Assembly: GCF_022919715.1 (NCBI RefSeq)
Contig: NZ_CP095042.1
Coordinates: 310,001 to 374,000, forward strand
From: Agromyces sp. H17E-10
Lineage (GTDB): Bacteria > Actinomycetota > Actinomycetes > Actinomycetales > Microbacteriaceae
Direction of reading: 5' to 3'
DNA: 64,000 bases
Shown here in pieces: positions 55,189-63,206 of this stretch; positions within the stretch are counted from its first letter, which is position 1; every line of letters begins with the position of its first letter. Position numbers and translations under genes: made by a program. The notes under the pieces were generated by a model. That model did no database searches. It was not told where the DNA came from and saw nothing but the letters and a program-made list of their open reading frames with translations.

Positions 55189-55901
55189 CAGGCGGCCTCG
55201 CTCGCGTCGTGCACGCCGAGGTGGCGCTGCACGAGCGCTTCGTCATCCAGGAAGTCGACCGCCGCGCCGGTGTGCACGACTCGACCGCCCGAGAGCACGA
55301 CGACCCGCTCGGCGAGGCGGCGGATGACGTGCAGGTTCTGCTCGACGAGCAGGATCGGCACGGTCTCGGCGGCGGTGGCGAGGGCTGCGGCGACCTCATC
55401 GACGATGCGGGGGGCGAGGCCCTTCGTCGGTTCGTCGACGAGCAGCAGCCGGTTGTCGTTCACGAGCGCGCGAGCGAGCGACACCATCTGCTGCTGTCCG
55501 CCCGAGAGCGTGCCCGCCCGCTGCGCGCGGCGCTCGACGAGATCGGGGAAGAGCTGCGCGACGAGCTCGCGTCGCGGGGCTGCGTCGCGTTCGGCGAGCC
55601 GGAGGTTCTCGGCGACGGTGAGTCCGCCGAACACCTCGCGGTCCTCTGGCACGTAGCCGACGCCGCGCTGCACGATGCGGTGCGTGGGCAGGGCGTCGAT
55701 GCGCTCGCCCGCGAGCCGCACCTCGCCCGTGCGCTCGATGAGGCCGAGGATCGACTTGACCGTCGAGGTCTTGCCGACGCCGTTGCGGCCGAGCAGGGCC
55801 GTGACGCCCGTCGCCGGCACCTCGAAGCTCACGTCCTCGATCACCTGCTGACCGGCGATGCGCCCGCTGAGACGGCTGAGGGCGAGGATCGGCTCGGTCA
55901 C
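55188..55901 (-). CDS. livF: LIV-type ABC transporter ATP-binding protein, LivF family
   Basis: A 237-residue ATPase. Walker A GRNGVGKTS, signature LSGGQQQM, Walker B LLLVDEPTKGLAP, switch VEQN. VPEDREVFGGLTV is typical of LivF. GTG start overlapping livG by 4 nt. Confidence 0.93.
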   Translation of the reverse strand: MTEPILALSRLSGRIAGQQVIEDVSFEVPATGVTALLGRNGVGKTSTVKSILGLIERTGEVRLAGERIDALPTHRIVQRGVGYVPEDREVFGGLTVAENLRLAERDAAPRRELVAQLFPDLVERRAQRAGTLSGGQQQMVSLARALVNDNRLLLVDEPTKGLAPRIVDEVAAALATAAETVPILLVEQNLHVIRRLAERVVVLSGGRVVHTGAAVDFLDDEALVQRHLGVHDASEAA

Positions 55902-56656
55902 ATCGCCTCCCCGAGGTACGCGGACTGCACGGTGGGGTTCGCCATGACGGCCTCCGGGGTGTCGACGGCGAGCAGCTCGCCGTGGTGCATGACCGCGACG
56001 CGGTCGACGAGGCCGAGCACGACCTCCATGTGGTGCTCCACCATGAGCACGGTGCGTCCGCCGCGGTGGAGCCCGCGGATGACCTCGGTGAGCGCGGGCA
56101 CGTCGCCCGAGGCGACGCCCGCCATCGGCTCGTCGAGGAGGATCACCTTCGGGTCCTGCGCGATGAGCATCGCGATCTCGACCTTGCGCTTCTCGCCGTG
56201 CGCGAGGCCGGATGCCGCGGCGTCGGCGCGGTGTGCGAGACCGACCTCCTCGAGGCAGTCGAGGGCGCGTCTGGTCGCCTCATCGCCCGCCCGCGGGATG
56301 CGCACGAGGCTCGTGGCCCCGCCGAGGCGGGCCTGAGCGGCGAGCCGCACGTTCTCGAGCACGCTGAGCTCGGGGAACAGGCTCGAGGTCTGGAAGGTGC
56401 GGCCGAGGCCCGCTGTCGCGCGCCGGTGGATCGGTTCGCGGGTGACGTCGACGCCGTCGAGCAGCACCCGGCCGGCGGTCGGTCGCACGACGCCCGAGAC
56501 GACGTTGAAGAGGGTCGTCTTGCCGGCACCGTTCGGCCCGATCACGCCGAGCATCTGCCCGGCGGGCACCTCGAGCGAGACGCCCCCGAGGATCCGGGCC
56601 CCGCCGATGCGGAGCCCGATCCCCTCGAGGGCGAGCATCAGGTGGTCGCTCGCCAT
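55898..56656 (-). CDS. livG: LIV-type ABC transporter ATP-binding protein, LivG family
   Basis: A 252-residue ATPase. Walker A GPNGAGKTT, Walker B ILLDEPMAGV, H-loop VEHHM; GLGRTFQTSSLFPELSVLENV is LivG-like. The signature helix reads ASGLAHGEKRKVEIAM, slightly off the LSYGEQR norm (GLAHGEKRK), as in several LIV ATPases. ATG 4 nt after the livK stop. Confidence 0.92.
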   Translation of the reverse strand: MASDHLMLALEGIGLRIGGARILGGVSLEVPAGQMLGVIGPNGAGKTTLFNVVSGVVRPTAGRVLLDGVDVTREPIHRRATAGLGRTFQTSSLFPELSVLENVRLAAQARLGGATSLVRIPRAGDEATRRALDCLEEVGLAHRADAAASGLAHGEKRKVEIAMLIAQDPKVILLDEPMAGVASGDVPALTEVIRGLHRGGRTVLMVEHHMEVVLGLVDRVAVMHHGELLAVDTPEAVMANPTVQSAYLGEAM

Positions 56657-56660
56657 CGGG

Positions 56661-57860
56661 TCACTCGCCCGCGACGGGCGGCGCGACCGTCTCGGCGTCG
56701 ACCGTGTCGACGAGTTCGGGCACCCAGGCGTCGCCGTCCTGCACGAGCTTCGCCTGGTACATCGGCTGGATCATGGCGTGGTCCTCCTCACGGACGGTGA
56801 CCTCGCCCTTGACCGAGTCGAACGTCCAGCCCTCGAGCGCGTCGACCATGCCGTCGACCGAGTCGCCGCCCTCGCGCACGGCCTGCACGAGCATCTGCGC
56901 CGCGACGAATCCGTCGGGCGAGAACAGGTCGGGCGTCGCGCCCGCTTCGTCGAGGTGCTCGATCATCGCCGCTTCGACGTCGGTGCCCGCAGCACCCGCG
57001 AAGTAGTGGTTGAGGAACGAGATGTCGCCCGAGGCGTCCCCGTAGGCGCCGTAGGTGGCGACGTCGCCGAGACCCGTCACGACCGGCACGGCGTCGAACA
57101 CGCCCTGCTGGGCGAGCGCGGTCCACATCGCACCCGACGAGGCACCGGCCCACGCGACGAACACGAGGTCGGGCGAGGCGGCGATCAGCTGCTGGGCGAA
57201 CGGGGTGAACTCGGTCGCGTCCTCGGCGACGAGCACGCCCTCGACCGTCGCGCCCTGTCCGCCGAGCACGGCCTGCACGCCGGCGAGGTTGCCCTGGCCG
57301 AAGGCGTTGTCCTGCGCGAACACGACCACCTTCTTGCCGGCCGGGTCGCCGATGAAGGTGCCGGCGGTCGCGACGTCCTGGTACGTCTGGCGGCCCGAGC
57401 GGAAGGTGTAGTCGTTGGCGCCGGTGATCGCGTCGGCGGCGGCCGGACCCGAGATGTAGAGGACCTTGTTCTGCTCGGCCTGCTCGGCGAGCGCGGTCGC
57501 GATGCCCGACACGACCGTGCCGGCGATGATCTGCGTGCCCTGGCCGATGACGTCCTTGGCGAGCGAGACGGCGGTGTCGGGGTTGCCCTGGTCGTCGAGC
57601 CACTCGATGTCGAGCTCGCGCCCGTCGACCGCGCCCGTGCCGTCGGTGGCGTAGTCGAGGCCGGCCTCGAAGCCGGCGGTGTAGGCCTCGCCGTAGGCCG
57701 CGAGCGGTCCAGACTGGCTCGTGATCATCGCGACCTTCACGGGGGCCGCGTCGCCCGACGCATCGCCTCCGCCCGCGCTGGTGGTCGGTGCGCACCCGAC
57801 CAGGGCGATGGACGCGGCGGCGATGACGGCCGTCGCGAGATACGTCTTCGTAACCCGCAT
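56661..57860 (-). CDS. livK: LIV-type ABC transporter substrate-binding lipoprotein
   Basis: A 399-residue periplasmic-binding-type lipoprotein. Signal peptide to ALVGC (lipidated Cys at 23), then a type I two-lobe binding fold: VAMITSQSGPLAAYGEAYTA, LAKDVIGQGTQIIAGTVVSG, FAQDNAFGQGN. GAGAGG lies 8 nt before the ATG. First gene of a ten-gene minus-strand run and expected to be the most abundant product. The ligand pocket cannot be read from sequence; the enzymes downstream suggest a hydroxy- or keto-acid or ester rather than leucine. Confidence 0.9.
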   Translation of the reverse strand: MRVTKTYLATAVIAAASIALVGCAPTTSAGGGDASGDAAPVKVAMITSQSGPLAAYGEAYTAGFEAGLDYATDGTGAVDGRELDIEWLDDQGNPDTAVSLAKDVIGQGTQIIAGTVVSGIATALAEQAEQNKVLYISGPAAADAITGANDYTFRSGRQTYQDVATAGTFIGDPAGKKVVVFAQDNAFGQGNLAGVQAVLGGQGATVEGVLVAEDATEFTPFAQQLIAASPDLVFVAWAGASSGAMWTALAQQGVFDAVPVVTGLGDVATYGAYGDASGDISFLNHYFAGAAGTDVEAAMIEHLDEAGATPDLFSPDGFVAAQMLVQAVREGGDSVDGMVDALEGWTFDSVKGEVTVREEDHAMIQPMYQAKLVQDGDAWVPELVDTVDAETVAPPVAGE

Positions 57861-57945
57861 GTGTGTATGCCTCTCAACGGTGAACGGCTGTGGTGGTGGG
57901 TCCGGCGACGTGCACGGCCCGTGATCGCCTCCCAGTATTCGATGC

Positions 57946-58003
57946 GCACGCGTGCACCGTCGATGCCGAGATTCGCAGGCTCGATGTGCACTTCTGCACA
58001 TCG
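57946..58003. promoter_or_regulatory. Palindromes in the liv/thiolase divergent region
   Basis: A perfect 9-bp inverted repeat CGATGTGCA/TGCACATCG with a 4-nt spacer (57982-58003) and a perfect 10-bp palindrome GCACGCGTGC (57946-57955). Both share a TGCAC half. They lie between livK and thiolase and look like operator sites for a regulator encoded elsewhere. Confidence 0.6.
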
Positions 58004-58034
58004 GCGCGGAGGCCGTCCACCCTCCCGCGGAACC

Positions 58035-58040
58035 TAGACT
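58035..58040 (+). promoter_or_regulatory. -10 element TAGACT of the thiolase gene
   Basis: TAGACT lies 40 nt before the ATG at 58081, giving a leader of about 34 nt that carries AAGGAG, so this gene is not leaderless. Confidence 0.5.
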
Positions 58041-58080
58041 GGAAGCACACCCCACCTGCTGACGAAGGAGTCACCACACC

Positions 58081-59265
58081 ATGAGCACGCCCGACGTCGT
58101 CATCATCGCCGGCGCCCGCACCCCGTTCGCCCGCATCAACGGCAACCTCGCCGCGCAGTCCGCGGTCGAGCTCGGCACGGCCGCCATCCGCGGCGCCCTC
58201 GAGCGTTCGGGCGTCTCGCCCGACGACGTCGACGCCGTCATCATGGGACAGGTGCTGCAGGCCGGCGCCGGCCAGAACCCCGCGAAGCAGTCGGCGGTCG
58301 CCGCCGGCATCCCGTGGCGCGTGCCGGCGACCACGGTGAACAAGGTCTGCCTGTCGGGGCTCGTCGCGATCACGGATGCGGCGCGGCTGATCCGCCTCGG
58401 CGAGGCCGACGTCGTCGTCGCCGGCGGTCAGGAGTCGATGACGAACGCCCCGCACCTGCTGCCGGGGTCGCGTGCGGGCAAGACCTACGGCGACTGGGTG
58501 ATGGTCGACCACGCCGCGCACGACGGCCTCACCGACGCGTTCGACCACGAGTCGATGGGCGCCTCGACCGAGCGGGTCAACGGGCGCTACGGCATCGGTC
58601 GCACCGAGCAGGACGAGATCGCCGCGGCCTCGCACGCGCGCGCAGGCGCCGCGCAGGCCGACGGCCTCTTCGCCGACGAGATCGTCGCCGTCGAGATCCC
58701 CCAGCGCAAGGGCGACCCGGTCGTCGTGGGCGAAGACCAGGGCGTGCGCCCCGACTCGACGGTCGAGGTGCTCGCGAAGCTCCGCCCGGCGTTCGCCGCC
58801 GAGGGCACGATCACGGCCGGCAACTCGTCGCCGCTCTCCGACGGCGCGGCTGCGGTCGTCGTCGCGAGCCGCGAGTGGGCCGAGTCGCGCGGCCTGCCGT
58901 GGCTCGCCCTCATCGGCGCCGCCGGCCAGGTCGCCGGCCCCGACAACTCGCTGCACTCGCAGCCCTCGAACGCGATCGCCGCGGCCCTCGAGAAGGGCGG
59001 CGTCGCCGCCTCCGACCTCGACCTCGTGGAGATCAACGAGGCCTTCGCGGCCGTGTCGCTGCAGTCGGCGCGCGACCTCGACCTCGACCTCGAGCGCGTC
59101 AACGTCCACGGCGGCGCGATCGCACTCGGCCACCCGATCGGCGCATCCGGAGCGCGCCTGGCGCTGCACGCGGCCCTCGAGCTCTCCCGCCGCGGCGGCG
59201 GCACCGCCGCGGTCGCGCTCTGCGGCGGCGGCGGTCAGGGCGAGGCGCTCCTGCTCAGCCGCTGA
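58081..59265 (+). CDS. Acetyl-CoA C-acetyltransferase (thiolase)
   Basis: A 394-residue thiolase cleaving acetoacetyl-CoA to two acetyl-CoA, or condensing them. C90 in NKVCLSGL is the acylated nucleophile; NEAFA, GGAIALGHPIGASGAR and ALCGGGGQG provide His and the second Cys. Size and motifs fit the biosynthetic/ketolytic AtoB-PhaA type. Divergent from livK; it completes the route from 3-hydroxybutyrate through acetoacetate and acetoacetyl-CoA. AAGGAG about 10 nt before the ATG. Confidence 0.93.
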   Translation: MSTPDVVIIAGARTPFARINGNLAAQSAVELGTAAIRGALERSGVSPDDVDAVIMGQVLQAGAGQNPAKQSAVAAGIPWRVPATTVNKVCLSGLVAITDAARLIRLGEADVVVAGGQESMTNAPHLLPGSRAGKTYGDWVMVDHAAHDGLTDAFDHESMGASTERVNGRYGIGRTEQDEIAAASHARAGAAQADGLFADEIVAVEIPQRKGDPVVVGEDQGVRPDSTVEVLAKLRPAFAAEGTITAGNSSPLSDGAAAVVVASREWAESRGLPWLALIGAAGQVAGPDNSLHSQPSNAIAAALEKGGVAASDLDLVEINEAFAAVSLQSARDLDLDLERVNVHGGAIALGHPIGASGARLALHAALELSRRGGGTAAVALCGGGGQGEALLLSR

Positions 59266-59277
59266 TCGACCGGCGCG

Positions 59278-59375
59278 ACGGACCCACTCCGGTGGTCGAG
59301 TAACGACGGACCCACTCCGGTGGTCGAGAAGCGACGAAGGAGCGTATCGAGACCCGCACGCGACTCGACCACCGG
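59278..59375. repeat. Palindromic intergenic repeat, two direct units and one inverted arm
   Basis: CGGACCCACTCCGGTGGTCG occurs twice (from 59278 and 59307), and CCGGTGGTCGAG (59289-59300, 59317-59328) has its reverse complement CTCGACCACCGG at 59364-59375. The text between reads GCGACGAAGGAGCGTATCGA, a core I associate with intergenic repeats of Microbacteriaceae. The second unit can fold into a long hairpin with the inverted arm and may act as terminator after the thiolase. Confidence 0.75.
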
Positions 59376-59412
59376 CTGTGCGCCACCGGACCACCGACCG
59401 CCGTGCGACGAT

Positions 59413-60672
59413 ATGCGCATGACGACGCCCGCCCATCCCCCGCTCGACCACCGGCTGCGCCGGATGGTCGGCCGCGACCCGTCGGAGCAGCATCGCGCCT
59501 CGACGCCGCTCGAGCTGCTCTTCGACCTCACGTTCGTCGTCGCGTTCAGCCAGGCCGGCACGCAGGCGGCGCACCTGCTCGAGCTCGGGCACTTCTCGTC
59601 GGCGATCATCGCGTTCTCGCTCGCCGTGTTCGCGATCTGCTGGGCGTGGATCAACTACACGTGGCTCGCGAGCGCGTACGACAACGACGACGTCTACGTG
59701 CGCGTCGCGACGATGGTGCAGATGGTCGGCGTGCTCGTCATGGCGCTCGGCATGCCCGCGTTCTTCCAGTCGGTCGAGGGCGGGGTGCACGTCGACAACG
59801 GGGTCATCATCGCCGGCTACGTCATCATGCGCCTGTCGACGATCGCCCTGTGGCTTCGCGTCGCGCGGCACGACCCGACCGCGCGCCGCACCGCGCTGCG
59901 CTATGCGGGCTACCTCGCCATCGTGCAGGTCGCCTGGATCGTGCTCATCATCGTCAACCTGCCGTTCGCGCTCACTCTGTGGATCTGGCTCTTCCTCGGC
60001 ATCTGCGAGATGCTCGTGCCCCCGCTCGCCGAGCGCGGTGGCGGCAAGACGCCGTGGCACCCGCACCACATCGCCGAGCGTTACGGCCTGCTCGTGATCA
60101 TCACGCTCGGCGAGGTCGTGCTCGGCACGATCCTCGCCATCTCCGCCGTCGTCGAGGAGGCGCACGAGTGGTCGCTCGACGCGGGCCTGGTCGCCCTCGG
60201 CGGCACGATGCTCGCCTTCGGCCTGTGGTGGACGTACTTCACGATGCCCTCGGGCAAGCTCCTCGCCCGGTTCCGCGATCGCTCGTATGTGTGGGGCTAC
60301 GGGCACATGATCGTGTTCGGCTCGCTCGCGGCCACCGGGGCCGGCCTCCACGTCGCGGCGAACGCCATCGTCGGCGAGGCGCACATCGACGACGTGGCCG
60401 CGGTCCTGACCGTCGTCGTGCCGGTCGCGATCTTCCTCACGGCACTGTTCACGCTGTACACGTTCTTGATGGGCCGGTTCGACACCTTCCACATCGGGCT
60501 CTTCCTCGGCAGCATCGCCGTCCTCGCGCTCGCGGTCGTCGCGGTCTCCGTCGGCGCGAGCCTGCCGGTCGGCATCGTGATCACGGCACTCGCCCCGATC
60601 GTGGTCGTCGTCGGCTACGAGACCGTCGGCCATCGGCACCAGAAGGCGGCTCTCGACGAGATCCTGGGCTGA
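59413..60672 (+). CDS. ltrA: Low temperature requirement protein A (LtrA) family membrane protein
   Basis: A 419-residue LtrA-family protein with about ten helices. STPLELLFDLTFVVAFSQ near residue 30, CWAWINYTWLASAYDNDDVYVR and ITLGEVVLGT are family signatures. Named after a Listeria gene needed for growth in the cold; molecular function unknown. Either ATG 59413 or ATG 59419 could be the start. The first codons include the 15-mer CTCGACCACCGGCTG that also occurs in the repeat upstream. Confidence 0.85.
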   Translation: MRMTTPAHPPLDHRLRRMVGRDPSEQHRASTPLELLFDLTFVVAFSQAGTQAAHLLELGHFSSAIIAFSLAVFAICWAWINYTWLASAYDNDDVYVRVATMVQMVGVLVMALGMPAFFQSVEGGVHVDNGVIIAGYVIMRLSTIALWLRVARHDPTARRTALRYAGYLAIVQVAWIVLIIVNLPFALTLWIWLFLGICEMLVPPLAERGGGKTPWHPHHIAERYGLLVIITLGEVVLGTILAISAVVEEAHEWSLDAGLVALGGTMLAFGLWWTYFTMPSGKLLARFRDRSYVWGYGHMIVFGSLAATGAGLHVAANAIVGEAHIDDVAAVLTVVVPVAIFLTALFTLYTFLMGRFDTFHIGLFLGSIAVLALAVVAVSVGASLPVGIVITALAPIVVVVGYETVGHRHQKAALDEILG

Positions 60673-60681
60673 GGAACGCCG

Positions 60682-60695
60682 GCTCCCCGGGGAGC
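60682..60695. promoter_or_regulatory. CTCCC-GGGAG palindrome 1
   Basis: GCTCCCCGGGGAGC, a perfect 14-bp palindrome, 10 nt after the ltrA stop. One of three sites with the same core in this 2.5-kb stretch. Confidence 0.45.
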
Positions 60696-60711
60696 GCACG
60701 CGACGCGCACG

Positions 60712-60754
60712 ACGACGGGGATGCCGCGACGCGAGGTCGCGACATCCCCGTCGT
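60712..60754. terminator. Bidirectional terminator hairpin
   Basis: A 12-bp stem ACGACGGGGATG/CATCCCCGTCGT (60712-60723/60743-60754) with an inner GCGAC/GTCGC stem, between the convergent ltrA and SHOCT genes. Confidence 0.8.
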
Positions 60755-60760
60755 GTCGGC

Positions 60761-61066
60761 TCAGGCGCCCGGCCGGTTCGCGCGCAGCACCTCGAGGCGC
60801 GCACGGTACTCGGTCTCGTCGATGTCGCCCTGGGCGAACCGCTCGGCGAGCGTCTGCTCGGCGCTGCGGGCGCCGCGCGCCCACGGCGGACCGTATCCGC
60901 CCGCCTCGGCCTGCGCCCAGTAGCGGCGACGGTTGCGGCTCACGAGGAAGATGACGAGCCCGATGACGAGGATCCAGAAGATCGGGATGAGGAAGAACAT
61001 CCACCCGAAGCCGGCGGCCCAGGGGCCGACGTGGGTGGCCGCGGTGGCGGCGAGGGTCGTGAACAT
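60761..61066 (-). CDS. Small membrane protein with C-terminal SHOCT domain
   Basis: 101 residues: one strong membrane helix (FGWMFFLIPIFWILVIGLVI, about 23-42), a basic stretch NRRRYW, and a C-terminal SHOCT motif (LAERFAQGDIDETEYRARL). SHOCT domains are short helical pairs found at the ends of many membrane proteins and thought to mediate oligomerisation. ATG at 61066 with GGAG 7 nt upstream. An 18-bp palindrome lies about 100 nt upstream, matching sites near the adjacent two-component system, so it may be its target. Confidence 0.85.
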   Translation of the reverse strand: MFTTLAATAATHVGPWAAGFGWMFFLIPIFWILVIGLVIFLVSRNRRRYWAQAEAGGYGPPWARGARSAEQTLAERFAQGDIDETEYRARLEVLRANRPGA

Positions 61067-61164
61067 GAGTTGCTCCGGTTGATTCGTGCGGTCGCGTCTC
61101 GACCGTCGATTCGAGTCTCGCGAGACGGGCTCCCGGGCGAATCCGCCCGGCGGAGACACTTCGA

Positions 61165-61182
61165 CTGCTCCCCGGGGAGCAG
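61165..61182. promoter_or_regulatory. CTCCC-GGGAG palindrome 2
   Basis: CTGCTCCCCGGGGAGCAG, a perfect 18-bp palindrome upstream of the SHOCT gene (99 nt before its ATG) and 30 nt after the response-regulator stop. Confidence 0.6.
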
Positions 61183-61211
61183 GGGCGCCCACGGCCGGTG
61201 CCGCCCTGCGA

Positions 61212-61877
61212 CTACTCCTGCCAGCCGGGTGCGACGAGCCCGGTCTCGTACGCGACGACCACGAGCTGCACCCGGTCGCGCGCGTGCAGCTTCTGCATGA
61301 TGCGCGAGACGTGCGTCTTCGCCGTGAGCGGGCTCAGCACGAGCCGCTCGGCGATCTCGTCGTTCGTGAGGCCCTGGCCGACGAGGCGCAGCACCTCGCG
61401 CTCCCGGTCGGTGAGCACCGAGAGGGATGCCTCGTCGGCATCGCGCAGGCCCGTCGCGAAGCGCTCGAGCAGTCGCTTGGTGACCCCCGGCGACAGCAGC
61501 GCCTCCCCGGCGGCCACGACCCGCACCGCACGGATGAGGTCGGCCGGCTCGGTGTCCTTCACGAGGAAGCCGCTCGCGCCCGCGCGCACCGCGCGGGCCA
61601 CGTACTCGTCGAGCTCGAAGGTCGTGACGATCACGACGCGCACGCCCGCTAGGGCAGAATCGGCCGCGATCTGCTCGGTCGCCCACAGCCCGTCGCCGCC
61701 CGGCATCCGAATGTCCATGAGCACGACGTCGACAGGCGACGCGCGCACGAGAGCGAGGAGCTCCTCCCCCGTCGAGGCCTCGCCCACGACCTCGAGATCG
61801 GGTTCGGCGTCGAGGAGCGCCCGGAACCCGGCGCGCACGAGCAGCTGATCGTCGGCGAGGGCGACCGTGATGGTCAT
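61212..61877 (-). CDS. NarL/FixJ-family response regulator
   Basis: A 221-residue response regulator. The receiver has D9-D10 and phospho-acceptor D55 (VVLMDIRMPGGDG), K in FLVKD; the C-terminal LuxR-type helix-turn-helix is LTDREREVLRLVGQGLTNDE onward with LSPLTAKTHVSRIM. The ATG overlaps the kinase stop by 4 nt (ATGA). Likely binds the CTCCC-GGGAG palindromes nearby. Confidence 0.93.
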   Translation of the reverse strand: MTITVALADDQLLVRAGFRALLDAEPDLEVVGEASTGEELLALVRASPVDVVLMDIRMPGGDGLWATEQIAADSALAGVRVVIVTTFELDEYVARAVRAGASGFLVKDTEPADLIRAVRVVAAGEALLSPGVTKRLLERFATGLRDADEASLSVLTDREREVLRLVGQGLTNDEIAERLVLSPLTAKTHVSRIMQKLHARDRVQLVVVAYETGLVAPGWQE

Positions 61878-63130
61878 GCCGCACCTCCCCAGGGCAGTTC
61901 GGCACGCACCCGGGTGCCGCCGAGCGGGCTCGCACCGAGCTCGACGGAGCCGCCGAGCAGCGCCGCCCGTTCCCGCATGCCGAGGATGCCGCGACCCTCG
62001 TCGCCACGTCCGTCGGCGCCGCCAGCGCCCGTCCCGTCGTCGTCGACGGTCACGACGAGCCGGCCGTCGTCGCGCTCGAGCACGACGACCGCTCGACGGG
62101 CTCGGGCGTGACGGACGACGTTCGTGAGCGCTTCCTGCGCGATGCGGTACGCCGCGAACTGCACCGCGCGACCGGGCGGCTCGGCGAGCCGGTCGTCGAG
62201 TTCGACGGCGAATCCGGGGGTCGTGAGGCCCTGTACGAGGCGGGGCAGCTCGGCGAGCTCGGCCTGCGGCACGAGCGGCGCGTCCCCGTCGCGGATGACA
62301 CCGAGGACGCTCCGCACCTCGTCGAGCGCGGTCTTCGAGGTCTCCTTGATGTTCACCAGCGCCGTGCGGGCCTGTTCGGCGTCGCGGTCCATGAGGTGCA
62401 GGCCGACGCTCGCCTGCACGTTGATCTGCGAGAGCGCGTGTCCGATCACGTCGTGGAGCTCGCGCGCGATGCGCACGCGTTCGCGCTCCTCGGCGGTCTG
62501 CCGTCGTCGCGCCGCCTCGGCCCGATACGCCGCCATCCTCGTGCGCCGCGAACGCACGAACCATCCGATGCCGAAGCAGGCGGCGAGCGCGAGTGTCGTG
62601 ACGGCGATGCGGAACGGATGCCACGAGAGCCCGAGCATCGACCCGAGCGCGAGCGCAGCCGCCCAGGCCGTCACCACCGAGACGGCCGCCCAGACCACCG
62701 CACCGCGGGCGACCGCGAGCACGATCGCGAACGCGAGCGCCAGGTACGGCGGTCCGGCGTCGGGGGTGAACAGCAGGTCGGCGAGCGCCGCGAGGCTCAC
62801 GAAGGCGACCGTGGGTCCCGGGAGCCGCCGCGAGGCGAGCAGGGCGAACGGGCCGGCGAGGGCGAGCGCGATCTGCGCGGCCGCCTGCCACGGCTCGAGG
62901 TGCAGCCAGAACGCGATGCCGATCGCGGCCGGCAGCTGCACGAGCAGGCTGATGACGACGGGCGCCCAGAGCACGAAGCCGGCGGGCGGGCGGCGCTCGG
63001 GTCCCGCCCACGGCGGCCCGCCGCCCGCCCACGGCGGCCGGCCGTTCCACGTCTCGGGGCTGCGCGATTCGGGCACGGCCCGATCGTATCGCCGCTGCTC
63101 CGCCCGGGCATCGGCCGCCAGGCGGCTCAT
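61874..63130 (-). CDS. Sensor histidine kinase, DesK/LiaS-type (HisKA_3)
   Basis: A 418-residue membrane kinase. A Pro/Gly/Trp-rich cytoplasmic N-terminus (1-50), about five to six membrane helices (52-192) with almost no extracytoplasmic domain, dimerisation helix with H226 (ARELHDVIGHALSQ), then a HATPase domain (NVVRHARA N-box, DDDGTG, GRGILGMRER). Such kinases sense membrane or cell-envelope state; the signal is inference. ATG at 63130 with GGGAG 6-7 nt upstream, itself part of a palindrome. Confidence 0.93.
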   Translation of the reverse strand: MSRLAADARAEQRRYDRAVPESRSPETWNGRPPWAGGGPPWAGPERRPPAGFVLWAPVVISLLVQLPAAIGIAFWLHLEPWQAAAQIALALAGPFALLASRRLPGPTVAFVSLAALADLLFTPDAGPPYLALAFAIVLAVARGAVVWAAVSVVTAWAAALALGSMLGLSWHPFRIAVTTLALAACFGIGWFVRSRRTRMAAYRAEAARRRQTAEERERVRIARELHDVIGHALSQINVQASVGLHLMDRDAEQARTALVNIKETSKTALDEVRSVLGVIRDGDAPLVPQAELAELPRLVQGLTTPGFAVELDDRLAEPPGRAVQFAAYRIAQEALTNVVRHARARRAVVVLERDDGRLVVTVDDDGTGAGGADGRGDEGRGILGMRERAALLGGSVELGASPLGGTRVRAELPWGGAA

Positions 63131-63134
63131 CGGC

Positions 63135-63150
63135 TACTCCCTCGGGAGTA
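63135..63150. promoter_or_regulatory. CTCCC-GGGAG palindrome 3 over the kinase ribosome binding site
   Basis: TACTCCCTCGGGAGTA, two perfect 7-bp arms around TC, 4 nt before the kinase ATG. It contains the GGGAG ribosome binding site. Confidence 0.6.
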
Positions 63151-63206
63151 CGCACGTCAACCGGTACCGGCGCCGACGCCCCGTCGCCGTCGCATCGGGG
63201 TGGGCG

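Noticed and set aside
59278..59375. Repeat considered as the end of an insertion sequence or attachment site.
   Set aside because: No transposase or integrase gene is nearby, no target duplication or tRNA gene was seen, and the structure fits a palindromic intergenic repeat.
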